A stretch of DNA of 63,796 nt. Source: JBOHWJ01 sp050736615 (lineage in GTDB: Bacteria; Desulfobacterota; Binatia; Binatales; Binataceae). Under the pieces are notes generated by a model that did no database searches, had not been told where the DNA came from, and saw nothing but the letters and a program-made list of their open reading frames with translations. The translations under genes and the position numbers were made by a program. Location: NCBI GenBank assembly GCA_050736615.1, contig JBOHWL010000111.1, forward strand, positions 1 to 63,796, read 5' to 3'. Below are positions 25,463-34,557 of the stretch, one piece after another. The number at the start of each line of letters is the position of its first letter. The first letter of the stretch is position 1.

Positions 25463-26221
25463 ATGCGGCAAATCCTGATGGGGAGGCTCGGCCGCGTGTT
25501 TCTCGACCTGACTGCCGCGTCCTGTTTCGACTACATGGAGCAACTCTCCGGCTTGCTCCGCGACCCGCTCTGCTACGGCTCTGACGTTCCTCACGGGAAC
25601 GGTGAGCCGATTCTGCTGATTCCGGGCTTTTTCGCCGGCGATTGGTCGATGGCACCGATGGCGCGATGGCTAAAGCGCGTCGGCTACCGCCCCTATCATT
25701 CCGGCATCGATCTGAACCTGGGATGTCCGCGCGAAAAAGTGGAGCGACTCCATTGGCGGGTTAAAGCGATTGTGGACGAGACCGGAATGGCGTTGACGCT
25801 CATCGGTCATAGCCTCGGCGGCCTGCTTGCCCGCTCCCTCAGCTCCAGTATGCCGTTCATGATCGGGCAGGTGATTGTCCTGGGTTCGCCGGTCCGCAAC
25901 GAATGGGCCGCGGTTAACCGCCAGCTACGCCCGGTGATGCGGATAATGGCGGGATGGTGGCAACATGTGGCCGGAGCTTCGGCGTGCGGCACGTCGGACT
26001 GCGCATGCGGCTTTGCCGCCACGCTGCGAATGCGCGCCGGCGCCGCATGCACCTCAATCTACACACGCGAAGACGAGCTGGTGGACTGGCGCACCTGTGT
26101 CGGCGGTGGTGTCAGTCACGAGGTCTCGGGCCGCCATTTCGGCCTGGTGGTCAACCGCGAAGTCTATCGTATCGTGGCGCGGCTTCTCGCCCGTGAAGAA
26201 CGGCCCGGCCGCGCGGCTTAA
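25463..26221 (+). CDS. Cysteine-containing alpha/beta hydrolase (lipase-like)
   Basis: About 252 residues. It has ILLIPGFFAGDWSMAPMARWL before the nucleophile elbow IGHSLGGLLAR, an acid in YTREDELVDWRTC and a histidine in SGRHFGLVVNREVY. Several cysteines sit at fixed places (LGCPREKV, SACGTSDCACGF, WRTC), as in a group of actinobacterial and other lipase-like hydrolases. There is no signal peptide, so it is probably cytoplasmic. Its place after the PHA genes makes an intracellular PHA depolymerase or lipid esterase possible but unproved. ATG 25463 is used; a TTG at 25436 is the longer option. Confidence 0.75.
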   Translation: MRQILMGRLGRVFLDLTAASCFDYMEQLSGLLRDPLCYGSDVPHGNGEPILLIPGFFAGDWSMAPMARWLKRVGYRPYHSGIDLNLGCPREKVERLHWRVKAIVDETGMALTLIGHSLGGLLARSLSSSMPFMIGQVIVLGSPVRNEWAAVNRQLRPVMRIMAGWWQHVAGASACGTSDCACGFAATLRMRAGAACTSIYTREDELVDWRTCVGGGVSHEVSGRHFGLVVNREVYRIVARLLAREERPGRAA

Positions 26222-26278
26222 CGCCATTGCCGCTGCTGCAAGCCAGTCAGCGACCAGGTGGCGACCCTTTTCCGCTTC

Positions 26279-27313
26279 TCATTTGCGTAATTGCGGCATC
26301 ACTTCCTTGGCGAAAAGTTCCATACTGGCGCGGATTTTTTGCGGCGCCACACCCGGCAACACGGTCGCCATGACCAGGTGCGTGAAGCGGGTGCGCGCGC
26401 GATAATTCCGGATCATTTGAAGTGCATGGTCAGGAGTGCCGACAATTAAGGTTTCGCCAAAAAATTTGGCCGTGTCGGTATGACGTAACTGGCCGACCGG
26501 CGGAAGACCGCCATGCACATTCTTGTCGCCCGGCAGATCGTTCGCCTCGGAAAACCATTTGCCGTAATTGGTCATCATGTAATGCACGCCAGCTTCCGCG
26601 TCATCCCATGCCTTCTCTGCGGTCGGTGCGACGAACACCACCAGCAATTGTGCGATTTTGTAATCGGCGGGATTCTTGCCCGCTTCGGTTAGCGCCGCGT
26701 CATAAATTTGCTGCTGATCCACGCCGCCCACGCCCATCAGATGATAGCCGTTCCGCGCCGCGCGGCCGATCGATTTCGGCCCGCGTCCCGCCAGCCAGAT
26801 GGGCGGATACGGCCGCTGTACCGCATTCGGCATCAGTGTGATGTTCCGGTACTGGTAGTATTTTCCTTCGAAGGTGAAATCGCGCTCGGTGAAGGCGCGC
26901 TTGATTAAATCGGCACCTTCTTCGAGGCGGCCGCCGCGTTCTTTGCGTGAGATTCCAAACGAAATAAATTCAGGCACGCGGTAGCCTTGTCCCAGACCCA
27001 AATCCAATCGCCCGTTGGAAATTATGTCGACTGTGGCGGCGTCCTCGGCCAGCCGCAACGGACTGTGGAGCGGTAGCAAAAGCACGAACGTGCCGATACG
27101 GATCTTGCTGGTGCGCGCGCCGACCGCCGCCGCGATTGGCAACAGCGAGGATGAATAACCGTCCTCGAGAAAATGATGTTCGGTTAGCCAAATCGTGTCG
27201 AAGCCAAGCTGCTCGGCCTCCACCGCCAGGTTCAAATGGTCGCGATAAAGCTGCGCAAATGGCACCGCCTGATGCGGCGGATTGCGGAACGGGAACAGTA
27301 ATCCAAGGTCCAT
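26279..27313 (-). CDS. LLM-class flavin-dependent oxidoreductase
   Basis: A 344-residue luciferase-like monooxygenase fold protein. Landmarks are the start MDLGLLFPFRNP, WLTEHHFLEDGYSSS, IRIGTFVLLLPLHSPLRLAED and ISNGRLDLGLGQGYR, followed by PPIWLAGRGPKSIGRAARNG. Members use FMN or F420 to oxidise small organic molecules; which cofactor applies cannot be read directly. It is divergent from an alpha/beta hydrolase 218 bases away. Start is ATG 27313. Confidence 0.88.
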   Translation of the reverse strand: MDLGLLFPFRNPPHQAVPFAQLYRDHLNLAVEAEQLGFDTIWLTEHHFLEDGYSSSLLPIAAAVGARTSKIRIGTFVLLLPLHSPLRLAEDAATVDIISNGRLDLGLGQGYRVPEFISFGISRKERGGRLEEGADLIKRAFTERDFTFEGKYYQYRNITLMPNAVQRPYPPIWLAGRGPKSIGRAARNGYHLMGVGGVDQQQIYDAALTEAGKNPADYKIAQLLVVFVAPTAEKAWDDAEAGVHYMMTNYGKWFSEANDLPGDKNVHGGLPPVGQLRHTDTAKFFGETLIVGTPDHALQMIRNYRARTRFTHLVMATVLPGVAPQKIRASMELFAKEVMPQLRK

Positions 27314-27531
27314 AGATTATCTCCGTGATTGAAAGCTGGCGACTCTTGAAGGTGAAAAGGCAGTTAATTAGTCCGGAAAGGTCACGAGCGCCTTTAAGCG
27401 TTTCGCTACCAAATACAGCACGCGCTCGAAAGAATCCATCGGTTTCCACGCCGTCGCGGAATCATCGCTTCAATCGCGAAATCGGCCGCCACCCTGCTAA
27501 CATATGGAGCCAATCACCGGAGGGGTTATCG

Positions 27532-28356
27532 ATGACAACACGCGCATTCTGTAATGGCAAAGACGGCGTCAGGATTCGCTACGAGGTTCGCGGGCAGGGC
27601 CAGCCGTTGGCGATGATTATGGGCTATAGCGGTTCAAGCCGCACCTGGGGCGAGCCGTTGCTGCAACAGCTCGCAACTCGCTACAGCACCATCGTCATTG
27701 ATAATCGCGGCACTGGCGAGAGCGACCAGCCTGATAAGCCGTGGACAATAACTGATATGGCGGCGGACGCCGCCGCGGTGCTCGATGCGCTCAAGCTGGC
27801 GCGCGCCCATGTGTTCGGGATTTCAATGGGCGGGATGATCGCGCAGGAATTCGCGCTGCATTTTCCCGAACGCGTGCGCGGACTGATTCTCGGCTGTACG
27901 AATTGCGGAATGTCCCATTCCGTCCAGGGCGACCCCGAGGATCTGGCCAAGCTTTCACCCACCGCCGATATCCCGCTGCGGGAACAGGCGCTGCGGGCTT
28001 TGACGGCTTGCTGCAGCAAAGCTTTCGTGGAAACCGCGCGTGGCCGCGGCTTTATCGACCAGCAACTGGCCGAGATGGAGCGTTACCCGGTTACGCCGCT
28101 CCATACCTACGCGCGCCAATGGGACGCGATTATGGGATTTGATACCTTTGATCGCCTCTCGCGGATCAAGGCGCCAACCCTGGTGATCACGGGAAGCGAT
28201 GACACGATCGTTCCGGCGGCGAATTCCACGACGCTCAAAGACCATATTCCTGGCGCCAAACTGCACGTCATCAACGGTGCGAGTCATCTATTTTTCTGGG
28301 AGGCGCCGGAGGAGGCCGCGCAAGCGGCCGCCAATTTCCTCGATTCGGTGGGCTGA
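27532..28356 (+). CDS. Alpha/beta hydrolase
   Basis: A 274-residue hydrolase with strong GGAGGGG site 7 bases before ATG 27532. Motifs: AMIMGYSGSSRTW (oxyanion loop), DNRGTGESDQP, nucleophile elbow GISMGGMIAQEFAL, an acid in VITGSDDTIVP and the histidine in INGASHLFFWEAP. It belongs with 3-oxoadipate enol-lactonase/haloperoxidase-like hydrolases. A long upstream frame is non-coding. It could act with the divergent LLM oxidoreductase, for example by opening a lactone that a monooxygenase produces. Confidence 0.85.
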   Translation: MTTRAFCNGKDGVRIRYEVRGQGQPLAMIMGYSGSSRTWGEPLLQQLATRYSTIVIDNRGTGESDQPDKPWTITDMAADAAAVLDALKLARAHVFGISMGGMIAQEFALHFPERVRGLILGCTNCGMSHSVQGDPEDLAKLSPTADIPLREQALRALTACCSKAFVETARGRGFIDQQLAEMERYPVTPLHTYARQWDAIMGFDTFDRLSRIKAPTLVITGSDDTIVPAANSTTLKDHIPGAKLHVINGASHLFFWEAPEEAAQAAANFLDSVG

Positions 28357-28399
28357 GCGTAAAGACCTGCGCGCCAGCCGCTCCGCCATTCATAAGAGT

Positions 28400-28545
28400 A
28401 CAGTCATTCCGGGCGGAGTCCGCCGGAGTCGAGAAATCGGCGTTTACTCTGAGCACAGCCGAAGGGCGCAGCGATTATTCTTATCAGCAAACAAGCAAAG
28501 ATTCTTTGCTTCACGCAAACCCCGCGGCGCGTTCAATGACAAGCG
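28400..28545. repeat. Degenerate repeat-related sequence
   Basis: The gap between the hydrolase and the crotonase has pieces like the palindromic elements: AGTCATTCCGGGCGGAGTCCGCC, then TCTGAGCACAGCCGAAGGGCGCAGCG, in the right order. The terminal inverted repeat is not recognisable. It is probably an old, decayed copy. Confidence 0.4.
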
Positions 28546-28592
28546 GGATCACGAATCCATAGAGCGCTAAGTCCCGAAGGAGACTACCAATC

Positions 28593-29411
28593 ATGTCCTC
28601 ATACGAGACCGTCGCCTACGAAAAGATCGAAGACAAGATTTTCCGGCTGACTCTGAATCGCCCGGAAAAGCTCAATGCGATGTCGCCCAAGCTGCTCAAG
28701 GAATTCGACCAGGTGATGGACGAGTTCGAAAACGACCAGGAGGCAAGTGTTCTGATCATCCGCGGCGCCGGCCGCGCGTTTTGCGCCGGCTACGATTTGC
28801 AGGGAACGCAGCAACCCGGCTCAGGTTTCACTGTGAGTAGCGACCGTGTCAATCTGCAGCGCATCGTCGAGCGCTGGCAGCGGCTATGGTCGTTGCGCAA
28901 GCCAACCATCGCGCAGGTGCATGGCTATTGTCTTGCCGGCGCGACCGAGCTGGTAGGCCATTGCGATATCGTCTTCGCCAGCGCTGACGCCCAGTTCGGC
29001 CATCCGGCGGGCCGTGCTTTAGGAATTCTCCCGACTTTATCGCTCTGGCCGCTGCTGATGGGTCCGCGCAAGACCAAGGAGTATTTTTTCACCGGCGATT
29101 TGATGACTGCACAGGAGGCGCTTGAATGGCATCTGGTCAACCGCGTCTTTCCCAAGGATCACCTCGAAGCGGAGACGCTTGATTATGCGCGGCGGGTCGC
29201 GATGGTTCCGGTGGAATTGCTGGCCCTGCATAAAGCGGCAGTCAACCGCTGGCTCGACGTCATGGGCTTTCGCGCTGCCGAACAGTCTTCCGCCGATCTC
29301 GACTGTATCGCGCATCAGACCGAGGCGGTGAAGAACTGGATGAAGGCGAGCCGTGAAAAGGGCCTGAAGCAGGCCTTGACCGAACGCGACCGTCCGTTCG
29401 TCAAAAAATAG
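28593..29411 (+). CDS. Enoyl-CoA hydratase/isomerase family (crotonase) protein
   Basis: A 272-residue crotonase-fold protein preceded by GAAGGAG. The two oxyanion-hole segments are GRAFCAGYDL and GYCLAGATELVGHCDIVFA; LNRPEKLNAMSPKLL is the usual N-terminal signature. The glutamate expected in the second catalytic position of true hydratases is not evident, so the exact reaction (hydration, isomerisation or thioester hydrolysis) is open. It handles an acyl-CoA in the cytoplasm and fits the nearby acyl-CoA dehydrogenase. Confidence 0.88.
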   Translation: MSSYETVAYEKIEDKIFRLTLNRPEKLNAMSPKLLKEFDQVMDEFENDQEASVLIIRGAGRAFCAGYDLQGTQQPGSGFTVSSDRVNLQRIVERWQRLWSLRKPTIAQVHGYCLAGATELVGHCDIVFASADAQFGHPAGRALGILPTLSLWPLLMGPRKTKEYFFTGDLMTAQEALEWHLVNRVFPKDHLEAETLDYARRVAMVPVELLALHKAAVNRWLDVMGFRAAEQSSADLDCIAHQTEAVKNWMKASREKGLKQALTERDRPFVKK

Positions 29412-29429
29412 ACGTTGGCGCCGTGCGGC

Positions 29430-30416
29430 CTACGCATCGACGGTCCGCATCGCGGATTCCGGATAACGCAGGCCGGCAGCCGCCCCGCGTGGTGCAATGC
29501 GATCGAGGCGGTCGAGGTCGTCGGGCGTCAGTTCGAGCTCGGCGGCGGCCACATTTTCCTCGAGATGTTTGCGTCGCGTGGTCCCCGCAATCGCCGCAAT
29601 GTCATCGCCCTGAGCCAGCACCCAGGCCAGCGCGAGTTGGCTCGGGGTCACTCCGCGAGCCGCGGCCAGGCGCTCGAGCTCGCGCACCAGCTCAAGATTG
29701 CGCGCGAAGTTCGCGCCTTGAAAGCGCGGATTTTCACGGCGCCAGTCGTCCGGCTCGAGGTCGTCGAGCGACTTGATCGCGCCGGAAAGAAAGCCGCGCC
29801 CGAGTGGACTGTAGGCGACAAAGCCGATGCCCAAACTGCGCGTGGTGTGCAAAATGTCCTCTTCGGGCGCGCGGCTCCATAGCGAATATTCGGTTTGCAG
29901 CGCCGAGATTGGATGAATCGAGTGAGCGCGCCGAATTGTCGCTGGCGCGGCCTCCGAGAGACCGATGAAGCGCACCTTGCCTTGCGCAACCAGTTCGGCC
30001 ATCGCGCCCACCGTCTCTTCAATCGCGACGTTGTGATCGACGCGATGCTGGTAATAGAGGTCGATATGATCGAGACCAAGCCGCTTGAGTGAAGCGTCGC
30101 AGGCCTGACGGACATATTCCGGACGCCCATTCACTCCCAGGCGCGCGCCATCCTCGCGCCGTTCGTTGCCGAATTTGGTCGCGATCACAAATTGCTCGCG
30201 ATGTCCCTTGATCGCGCGCCCAACCAGCCGCTCATTGGTGAAGGGACCGTAAGCATCCGCCGTATCGAGAAAATTAATGCCCAGATCAAGCGCGCGATGA
30301 ATCGTCGCGATCGATTCATTGTCGTCGGCGCTGCCATAAAACTCCGACATGCCCATGCATCCAAGGCCAATTGCGGAGACCATGAGCCCGGTGCTGCCCA
30401 ATTGTCGCGTTTTCAT
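29430..30416 (-). CDS. Aldo/keto reductase
   Basis: About 328 residues from MKTRQLGSTGLMVSAIGLGCMG. The catalytic tetrad is visible: Asp and Tyr in NFLDTADAYGPF, Lys in VIATKFGNE and His in YYQHRVD. The C-terminal NADPH-binding end includes IAAIAGTTRRKHLEENV. It reduces a carbonyl with NADPH and resembles the YajO/Tas-type AKR subgroup. Start: three in-frame ATGs (30428, 30422, 30416) exist; 30416 matches the family and has GGAA 7 bases upstream. Confidence 0.9.
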   Translation of the reverse strand: MKTRQLGSTGLMVSAIGLGCMGMSEFYGSADDNESIATIHRALDLGINFLDTADAYGPFTNERLVGRAIKGHREQFVIATKFGNERREDGARLGVNGRPEYVRQACDASLKRLGLDHIDLYYQHRVDHNVAIEETVGAMAELVAQGKVRFIGLSEAAPATIRRAHSIHPISALQTEYSLWSRAPEEDILHTTRSLGIGFVAYSPLGRGFLSGAIKSLDDLEPDDWRRENPRFQGANFARNLELVRELERLAAARGVTPSQLALAWVLAQGDDIAAIAGTTRRKHLEENVAAAELELTPDDLDRLDRIAPRGAAAGLRYPESAMRTVDA

Positions 30417-30538
30417 GCTCATTTCCATCCTGAAGCGATTTTCCGGAGAAACGCTCGGGCGAACGAGCGCCATACCGAATCACTACCGCGACCAGCGAGG
30501 CGAGGCCAGCGGGCGAAGGAAAATTCGCGGGCGCCGGT

Positions 30539-31126
30539 TCAACGCTGGATTGGCATCGGCGGGTGGTAGCCGGAGTTGTCGTGCTCGATCAGCACGATGC
30601 CGCAATTTGCCGGCAGATGCGCGCCGGCCCAATGGCCGATCACGTGCGCCCACATCGACAGCATCACGCCGCCGTGGCTCACGACCACCAGCTCGTCATC
30701 CGGATAACGAGTCCGTATTTGCTCGATCACGGCGACCACGCGTTGCCGCACGTCTTCATAACTTTCGCCGCCCTCTGGTTTCCAGAGCCATCCTTGGTGG
30801 GGATCATAGACCGGGTCCTGGCGCACCGCTTCACGCAATGCGTCGTAGGACTCGCCTTTGAGACGGCCCAAGTCGCGTTCGTGCAAGTCGTGGACGACCT
30901 CAATCGGCAACTTCAACGATTCAGCGATTATATCGCTGGTTTGCCGCGCGCGCCGAAACGGACTGGAGAGGATCAGCCGCGGATGAAACCGGCGGGCGAT
31001 CACGGCCGCCGCGTCGTACGCCTGCCGCCGCCCGAGTTCCGTTATCGGCACCTCGGGAGAAAGGGTGAAGCGGCGATCACGATTACCTTCGCTCTCGCCG
31101 TGGCGAACCATGATCAACTTACCCAT
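30539..31126 (-). CDS. Histidine phosphatase family protein
   Basis: A 195-residue phosphoglycerate-mutase-like phosphatase. The phosphohistidine motif is IMVRHGESEGNRD at the N-terminus; RARQTSDIIAESL, HERDLGRLKGESYD (acid) and VVSHGGVMLSM (second histidine) complete the active site. Such enzymes remove phosphate from small molecules such as sugar phosphates or cobalamin precursors. The substrate cannot be named. ATG 31126 is the first start of the conserved frame. Confidence 0.88.
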   Translation of the reverse strand: MGKLIMVRHGESEGNRDRRFTLSPEVPITELGRRQAYDAAAVIARRFHPRLILSSPFRRARQTSDIIAESLKLPIEVVHDLHERDLGRLKGESYDALREAVRQDPVYDPHQGWLWKPEGGESYEDVRQRVVAVIEQIRTRYPDDELVVVSHGGVMLSMWAHVIGHWAGAHLPANCGIVLIEHDNSGYHPPMPIQR

Positions 31127-31138
31127 CGCCGCGGGACA

Positions 31139-31195
31139 CTAGGCGGAGGGCAGCGGAGCCGAGCAGGCGAGTCTGCGAGCTGCGTTATTCAGAGT
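31139..31195. repeat. Fragment of the palindromic repeat family
   Basis: CTAGGCGGAGGGCAGCGGAG followed by CCGAGCAGGCGAGTCTGCGAGCTGCGTT matches the end (CTAG) and the internal variable segment of the elements, and the direct repeats at 2938-3167. The hairpin arms are missing. It fills the space between the hypothetical secreted protein and the phosphatase. Confidence 0.6.
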
Positions 31196-31200
31196 CGATT

Positions 31201-31764
31201 TCAATTGCAAGTGCATTGCGAACACATCTGCATTTGAGCGGCGGTCGAGAAATTCGTATAGGGAGAAATTGGCAGGGGAAAGGAGGACGCGGCGTTGACG
31301 CCCGGGCCGGTGCTCGATCTCGTCGCCGATTGGCTGGTCAAGAGCGCGGGCGCGGAGGGCAGCCCGATCGAAGTTGGCGGAAGAAAAGGTGATTCGGGGG
31401 CCTTGCCGAGATTGTAAGTCAGGCACTCGCTAGTCGCCGCCTGGCGCGCGCCGAAAAAGCTGCTTGCCTGTAATTGACCCATCCAATGCGTGCCGGTGCC
31501 CGGACCGTAACAACTGCAGTTGAAGACATGGACCGCGGGAGTGGGGGTGGGTGTGGCGGGCGTGGGCGCCAACACCAAAGAAGGAAGTCCCTGCGGCTGT
31601 ACCGGCGCCGCCAGCGCCGGCGCCGCAAAAGGTGTCTGACGCGGTTCGATGAAGGCGTTCGAGGACACCTGGCCCCATACCGGCGCATGATTCCACGGCA
31701 ACGCGAGTGTCAACGCGAATATCAATGCGACCGCCGCCGCAGCCAGAACTTTGATCACAAGCAT
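31201..31764 (-). CDS. Hypothetical secreted or anchored protein with Cys/Trp motif
   Basis: A 187-residue protein I do not recognise. Residues 1-31 form a hydrophobic signal or anchor (VLAAAAVALIFALTLALPW), then a proline/threonine-rich linker (TPATPTPTPA). A compact motif follows: CSCYGPGTGTHWMGQLQA, FFGARQAATSECLTYN, with three cysteines, one tryptophan and regular alanines. The C-terminus ends in another cysteine cluster (CSQCTC). The design suggests an exported, disulfide-bonded domain on a flexible stalk. It stands alone on the minus strand opposite the TolC-like gene. Confidence 0.65.
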   Translation of the reverse strand: MLVIKVLAAAAVALIFALTLALPWNHAPVWGQVSSNAFIEPRQTPFAAPALAAPVQPQGLPSLVLAPTPATPTPTPAVHVFNCSCYGPGTGTHWMGQLQASSFFGARQAATSECLTYNLGKAPESPFLPPTSIGLPSAPALLTSQSATRSSTGPGVNAASSFPLPISPYTNFSTAAQMQMCSQCTCN

Positions 31765-32087
31765 GCTGGCGGTACCGGGAAACTTTGACCGGAGAAAGCT
31801 TTTAAGATTAACAGCACGATTACTTTATAAAGAACGCCCAGAGCCTTGGCTATAATCGCCCCGCGGACCTGGTGCAAGCATCCGGGTAAACCGCGCCGTG
31901 ACGTGGAAGACATTTCATCCCCGCGCACTTTGCGATAGACCTAACACGCTGTTGAGAAACGCTTAAGTATTTCCGCATTTTATAGGCGGCTCGCGAACCC
32001 GCCGGCGTGGCGCTTCCCGGCGGCGCCAGTGTCGGCGAGGGAACTGTGAGTCTCCGGAGGCTTGGATTGCAAGGAGGCCTGCACAAG
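31765..32087. promoter_or_regulatory. Upstream region and leader of the TolC-like gene
   Basis: A 323-base gap between divergent genes. A TATAAT lies at 31851-31856 with no good -35 partner. At 31985-32027 two short GC-rich stem-loops are possible (GGCGG with CCGCC; GGCGC with GCGCC). A strong AAGGAGG site at about 32071 precedes ATG 32088. No riboswitch family was recognised. Confidence 0.4.
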
Positions 32088-33965
32088 ATGTTACGAGCTA
32101 ACTGCGCAATACTCGCGCTGTCGTTTGCCGCTTTACTGACAGCGCTCAGTATGCCGGCGAGGGCGCAATCCACTTCGTCCTATAATAACCCCAACGCGAT
32201 CAACGCTCCTTCGACCAGTGGACAGACGCCGCCGGCCAATCTACCAACCGCCGAATTACAGCGCCCGGCCGTGAATATTCCGCCCGCGGCGTCGCGCCAT
32301 TTCGAAAACAATCCCATACTCACGCTGCCCGAGATGTTTGCCCATCAGTGGTCGCCGGCTCGCGACGTCGCGCCTGAAGAAATTATCAGCGAGCGGTATC
32401 TGCGAACGCAGGATAGCACGACCCGAAAGCTTTCGCTCAAACAGGCGATCTATATCGCTTTGCGCAACAACCCCGCGCTTGAAGCGCAGGCGTTGACCCC
32501 GATAGCCTCGACCGAATCGATCAATCTGGCCAATGCGTCCTTCGATCCGGACCTGACCTCGCAACTGGACGTAGAGAAATCGGTGACGCCGGTTACCTCG
32601 CCCTTTCAGGCCACCGGCGGCGCCTTCACGCAAAAGTTTTACGATTGGGACTTTGGCCTCAACAAGGTCTCCTCGATCACCGGCGGCACGATGGGAGTGA
32701 CATTCAACAATGATCGCACCCTGACCAATTCGGTCTTCAGCTCGGTCAATCCCTCGTACACACCAGAACTTACCTTATCGCTGGAACAGCCGCTGCTGCG
32801 CAATTTCGGCTGGAACTTCGCGACCATCAACGTGCGTCTGGCAAAATCGGCACAGCGCCAATCGCAATGGCAGTACGGGGCGGCGCTAAACGACTTCGTC
32901 CAGCGCGTCGGCCAGGACTACTGGTCGGTGGTGGCGGGCGAGGAAAACCTCGCGGTGGCGCAAGCGGCGCTCAAGTTCAACAAGGATTTGGTGCGCGTCA
33001 ACCGCATCAGCGTGAGAGTCGGCACCCTTGCACCGATTGATTTGCAGGAAGCGGAGTCCGCGTCTTCCACTGCGGAAGCCAACGTCTTTACCGCGGAAGC
33101 GACGCTTAAGAGTGCGGTTTCGGCCTTGCGCCAGGACGTCATGCTCAACCCGGCGGGCACTTTCGTACCGGAGCGGATCGAGCCGTCCGATCAGCCGGAT
33201 ACGCACCTGCGGATGAATGAAAACGAGGAGACCGCGCTGGAGTCGGCGGTTGAATACAGCCCCTTGCTGGGCGGGCTGCGCGAGGCGATTCGCACTTCGC
33301 TGCTACAGGTCAAATTCGCGCAGAATCAAACCCTGCCACAGCTTAACATCGGCGCCCAGTATGGACAGACCGCGGTCGCGGGCACGACACCTTGTATTCC
33401 GAAGTTTGGGAGTGGCGTGACGAATTGTACGGCCCCAGGAGGCGCCGCCGGAAGCAAGTTGCCGTTTGGCGGCATTTACGGTGATGCGCTCAATCGGATG
33501 CTCAACGGCAAGTTCTACGACTACGCGGCGGTATTGAATTTTGAGATGCCGCTCAACAATGCCGCCGCCAAAGCGGCGCTCGCCCAGGCGCGCATCTCTT
33601 ATGAACAGGCTCGCATGCAATATCGCGCGGCTATATCGCAGATGGTGTTCGAAGTGCAGAGTGCGCTGGCCAACTTACACGCCGACGAACAAAGCGTGAT
33701 CGCCACGCGCAACGCGGTGTTTTTCGCGGAACAATCGTTGCACGACGAGCAGATAGAATTCCGCGTCGGGATGGCGACCACGCACGATCTGTTGCAGTTC
33801 CAGAGCGAGCTCGTCACTGCGCAAGGTAACCAGGTGCAATCAGACGTAAGCCTTGAAGATGCCCGGCTCGCGCTGTGGCATGCGGAAGGCACGCTGCTGA
33901 ACCATTTCGATATTAATTTCGAAATTCAAAGGACTAACGAGACTCCGTGGTTCGCGCGTTTTTAG
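32088..33965 (+). CDS. TolC-family outer membrane efflux protein
   Basis: A 625-residue protein with an N-terminal signal peptide (SFAALLTALSMPARA before QSTSS) and two TolC/OEP repeats: the first with LKQAIYIALRNNPALEAQAL, the second with long coiled-coil helices (AKAALAQARISYEQARMQYRAAISQMVFEVQSALANL is the spanning region, given here as landmarks only) and EFRVGMATTHDLLQFQSEL. It would form a trimeric outer-membrane channel for export. It is longer than typical TolC (about 470-490 residues) because of an N-terminal proline-rich extension of about 100 residues and an internal loop (GVTNCTAPGGAAGSKLPFG). No transporter partner is adjacent. Confidence 0.88.
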   Translation: MLRANCAILALSFAALLTALSMPARAQSTSSYNNPNAINAPSTSGQTPPANLPTAELQRPAVNIPPAASRHFENNPILTLPEMFAHQWSPARDVAPEEIISERYLRTQDSTTRKLSLKQAIYIALRNNPALEAQALTPIASTESINLANASFDPDLTSQLDVEKSVTPVTSPFQATGGAFTQKFYDWDFGLNKVSSITGGTMGVTFNNDRTLTNSVFSSVNPSYTPELTLSLEQPLLRNFGWNFATINVRLAKSAQRQSQWQYGAALNDFVQRVGQDYWSVVAGEENLAVAQAALKFNKDLVRVNRISVRVGTLAPIDLQEAESASSTAEANVFTAEATLKSAVSALRQDVMLNPAGTFVPERIEPSDQPDTHLRMNENEETALESAVEYSPLLGGLREAIRTSLLQVKFAQNQTLPQLNIGAQYGQTAVAGTTPCIPKFGSGVTNCTAPGGAAGSKLPFGGIYGDALNRMLNGKFYDYAAVLNFEMPLNNAAAKAALAQARISYEQARMQYRAAISQMVFEVQSALANLHADEQSVIATRNAVFFAEQSLHDEQIEFRVGMATTHDLLQFQSELVTAQGNQVQSDVSLEDARLALWHAEGTLLNHFDINFEIQRTNETPWFARF

Positions 33966-34068
33966 CCATGCTAATCGTGCACACTGCGCTGACCGGCCGC
34001 TCAATCGTTCGACGCCAGTAAAACCCATCGCCTAAGATAACGGAATCCACTTCGATGGAGGACTGCGA

Positions 34069-34464
34069 ATGGAAAAGAAATTCATCAACCCAGCCGAAAT
34101 TCATAAGCCGACCGGATATACGCATGCGGTGGCGGTCGAGGGCGGGCGCACCATTTTCATTTCCGGCCAGGTTGGTGTTGACCAGGCCGGGCAGTTGGCT
34201 GGCAACGACCTGCGCTCGCAGGCGCAAAAGGCCGCCGAAAATCTGATCGCGGCACTGAAAGCGGCGGGCGCGGCGCCCAGTGACATTGTCAAACTCAATA
34301 CTTACGTCGTTAACTACAGCCGGGATGATTACAAGGTGATCCGCGAGGTGCGGTCGGCTATTTTTCCAGCCGAAAATCCACCGGCTTCAACCCTCATCGG
34401 AGTTCAAGCGCTTGCGTTTGAGGGCCTGTTGATTGAAATGGAAGCGATAGCCGTGGTCCGCTGA
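34069..34464 (+). CDS. ridA: RidA/YjgF/YER057c family enamine/imine deaminase
   Basis: A 131-residue RidA-fold protein with GGAGG 10 bases before the ATG. It contains the family signature FISGQVGVDQAGQL and the C-terminal STLIGVQALAFEGLLIEMEAIAVV. True RidA enzymes need an arginine late in the chain; the sequence here has STLIGVQ where R-x-x-V is usual, so classical imine deaminase activity is uncertain. It converges with the Hpt/kinase genes on the other strand. The symbol is by family. Confidence 0.8.
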   Translation: MEKKFINPAEIHKPTGYTHAVAVEGGRTIFISGQVGVDQAGQLAGNDLRSQAQKAAENLIAALKAAGAAPSDIVKLNTYVVNYSRDDYKVIREVRSAIFPAENPPASTLIGVQALAFEGLLIEMEAIAVVR

Positions 34465-34557
34465 AGCGAGGGCGCATCGCCTCTGACGCGGTGCGGGCAG
34501 GCCTGACGAAACCGAAACGGGTTGCGCTCGGGCACCAATGCTTCTCGGATTTGCGCG

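Noticed and set aside
31851..31856. TATAAT as a promoter for the TolC-like gene
   Set aside because: No -35 box at 16-18 bases; reported only as part of the upstream region, not as a promoter.
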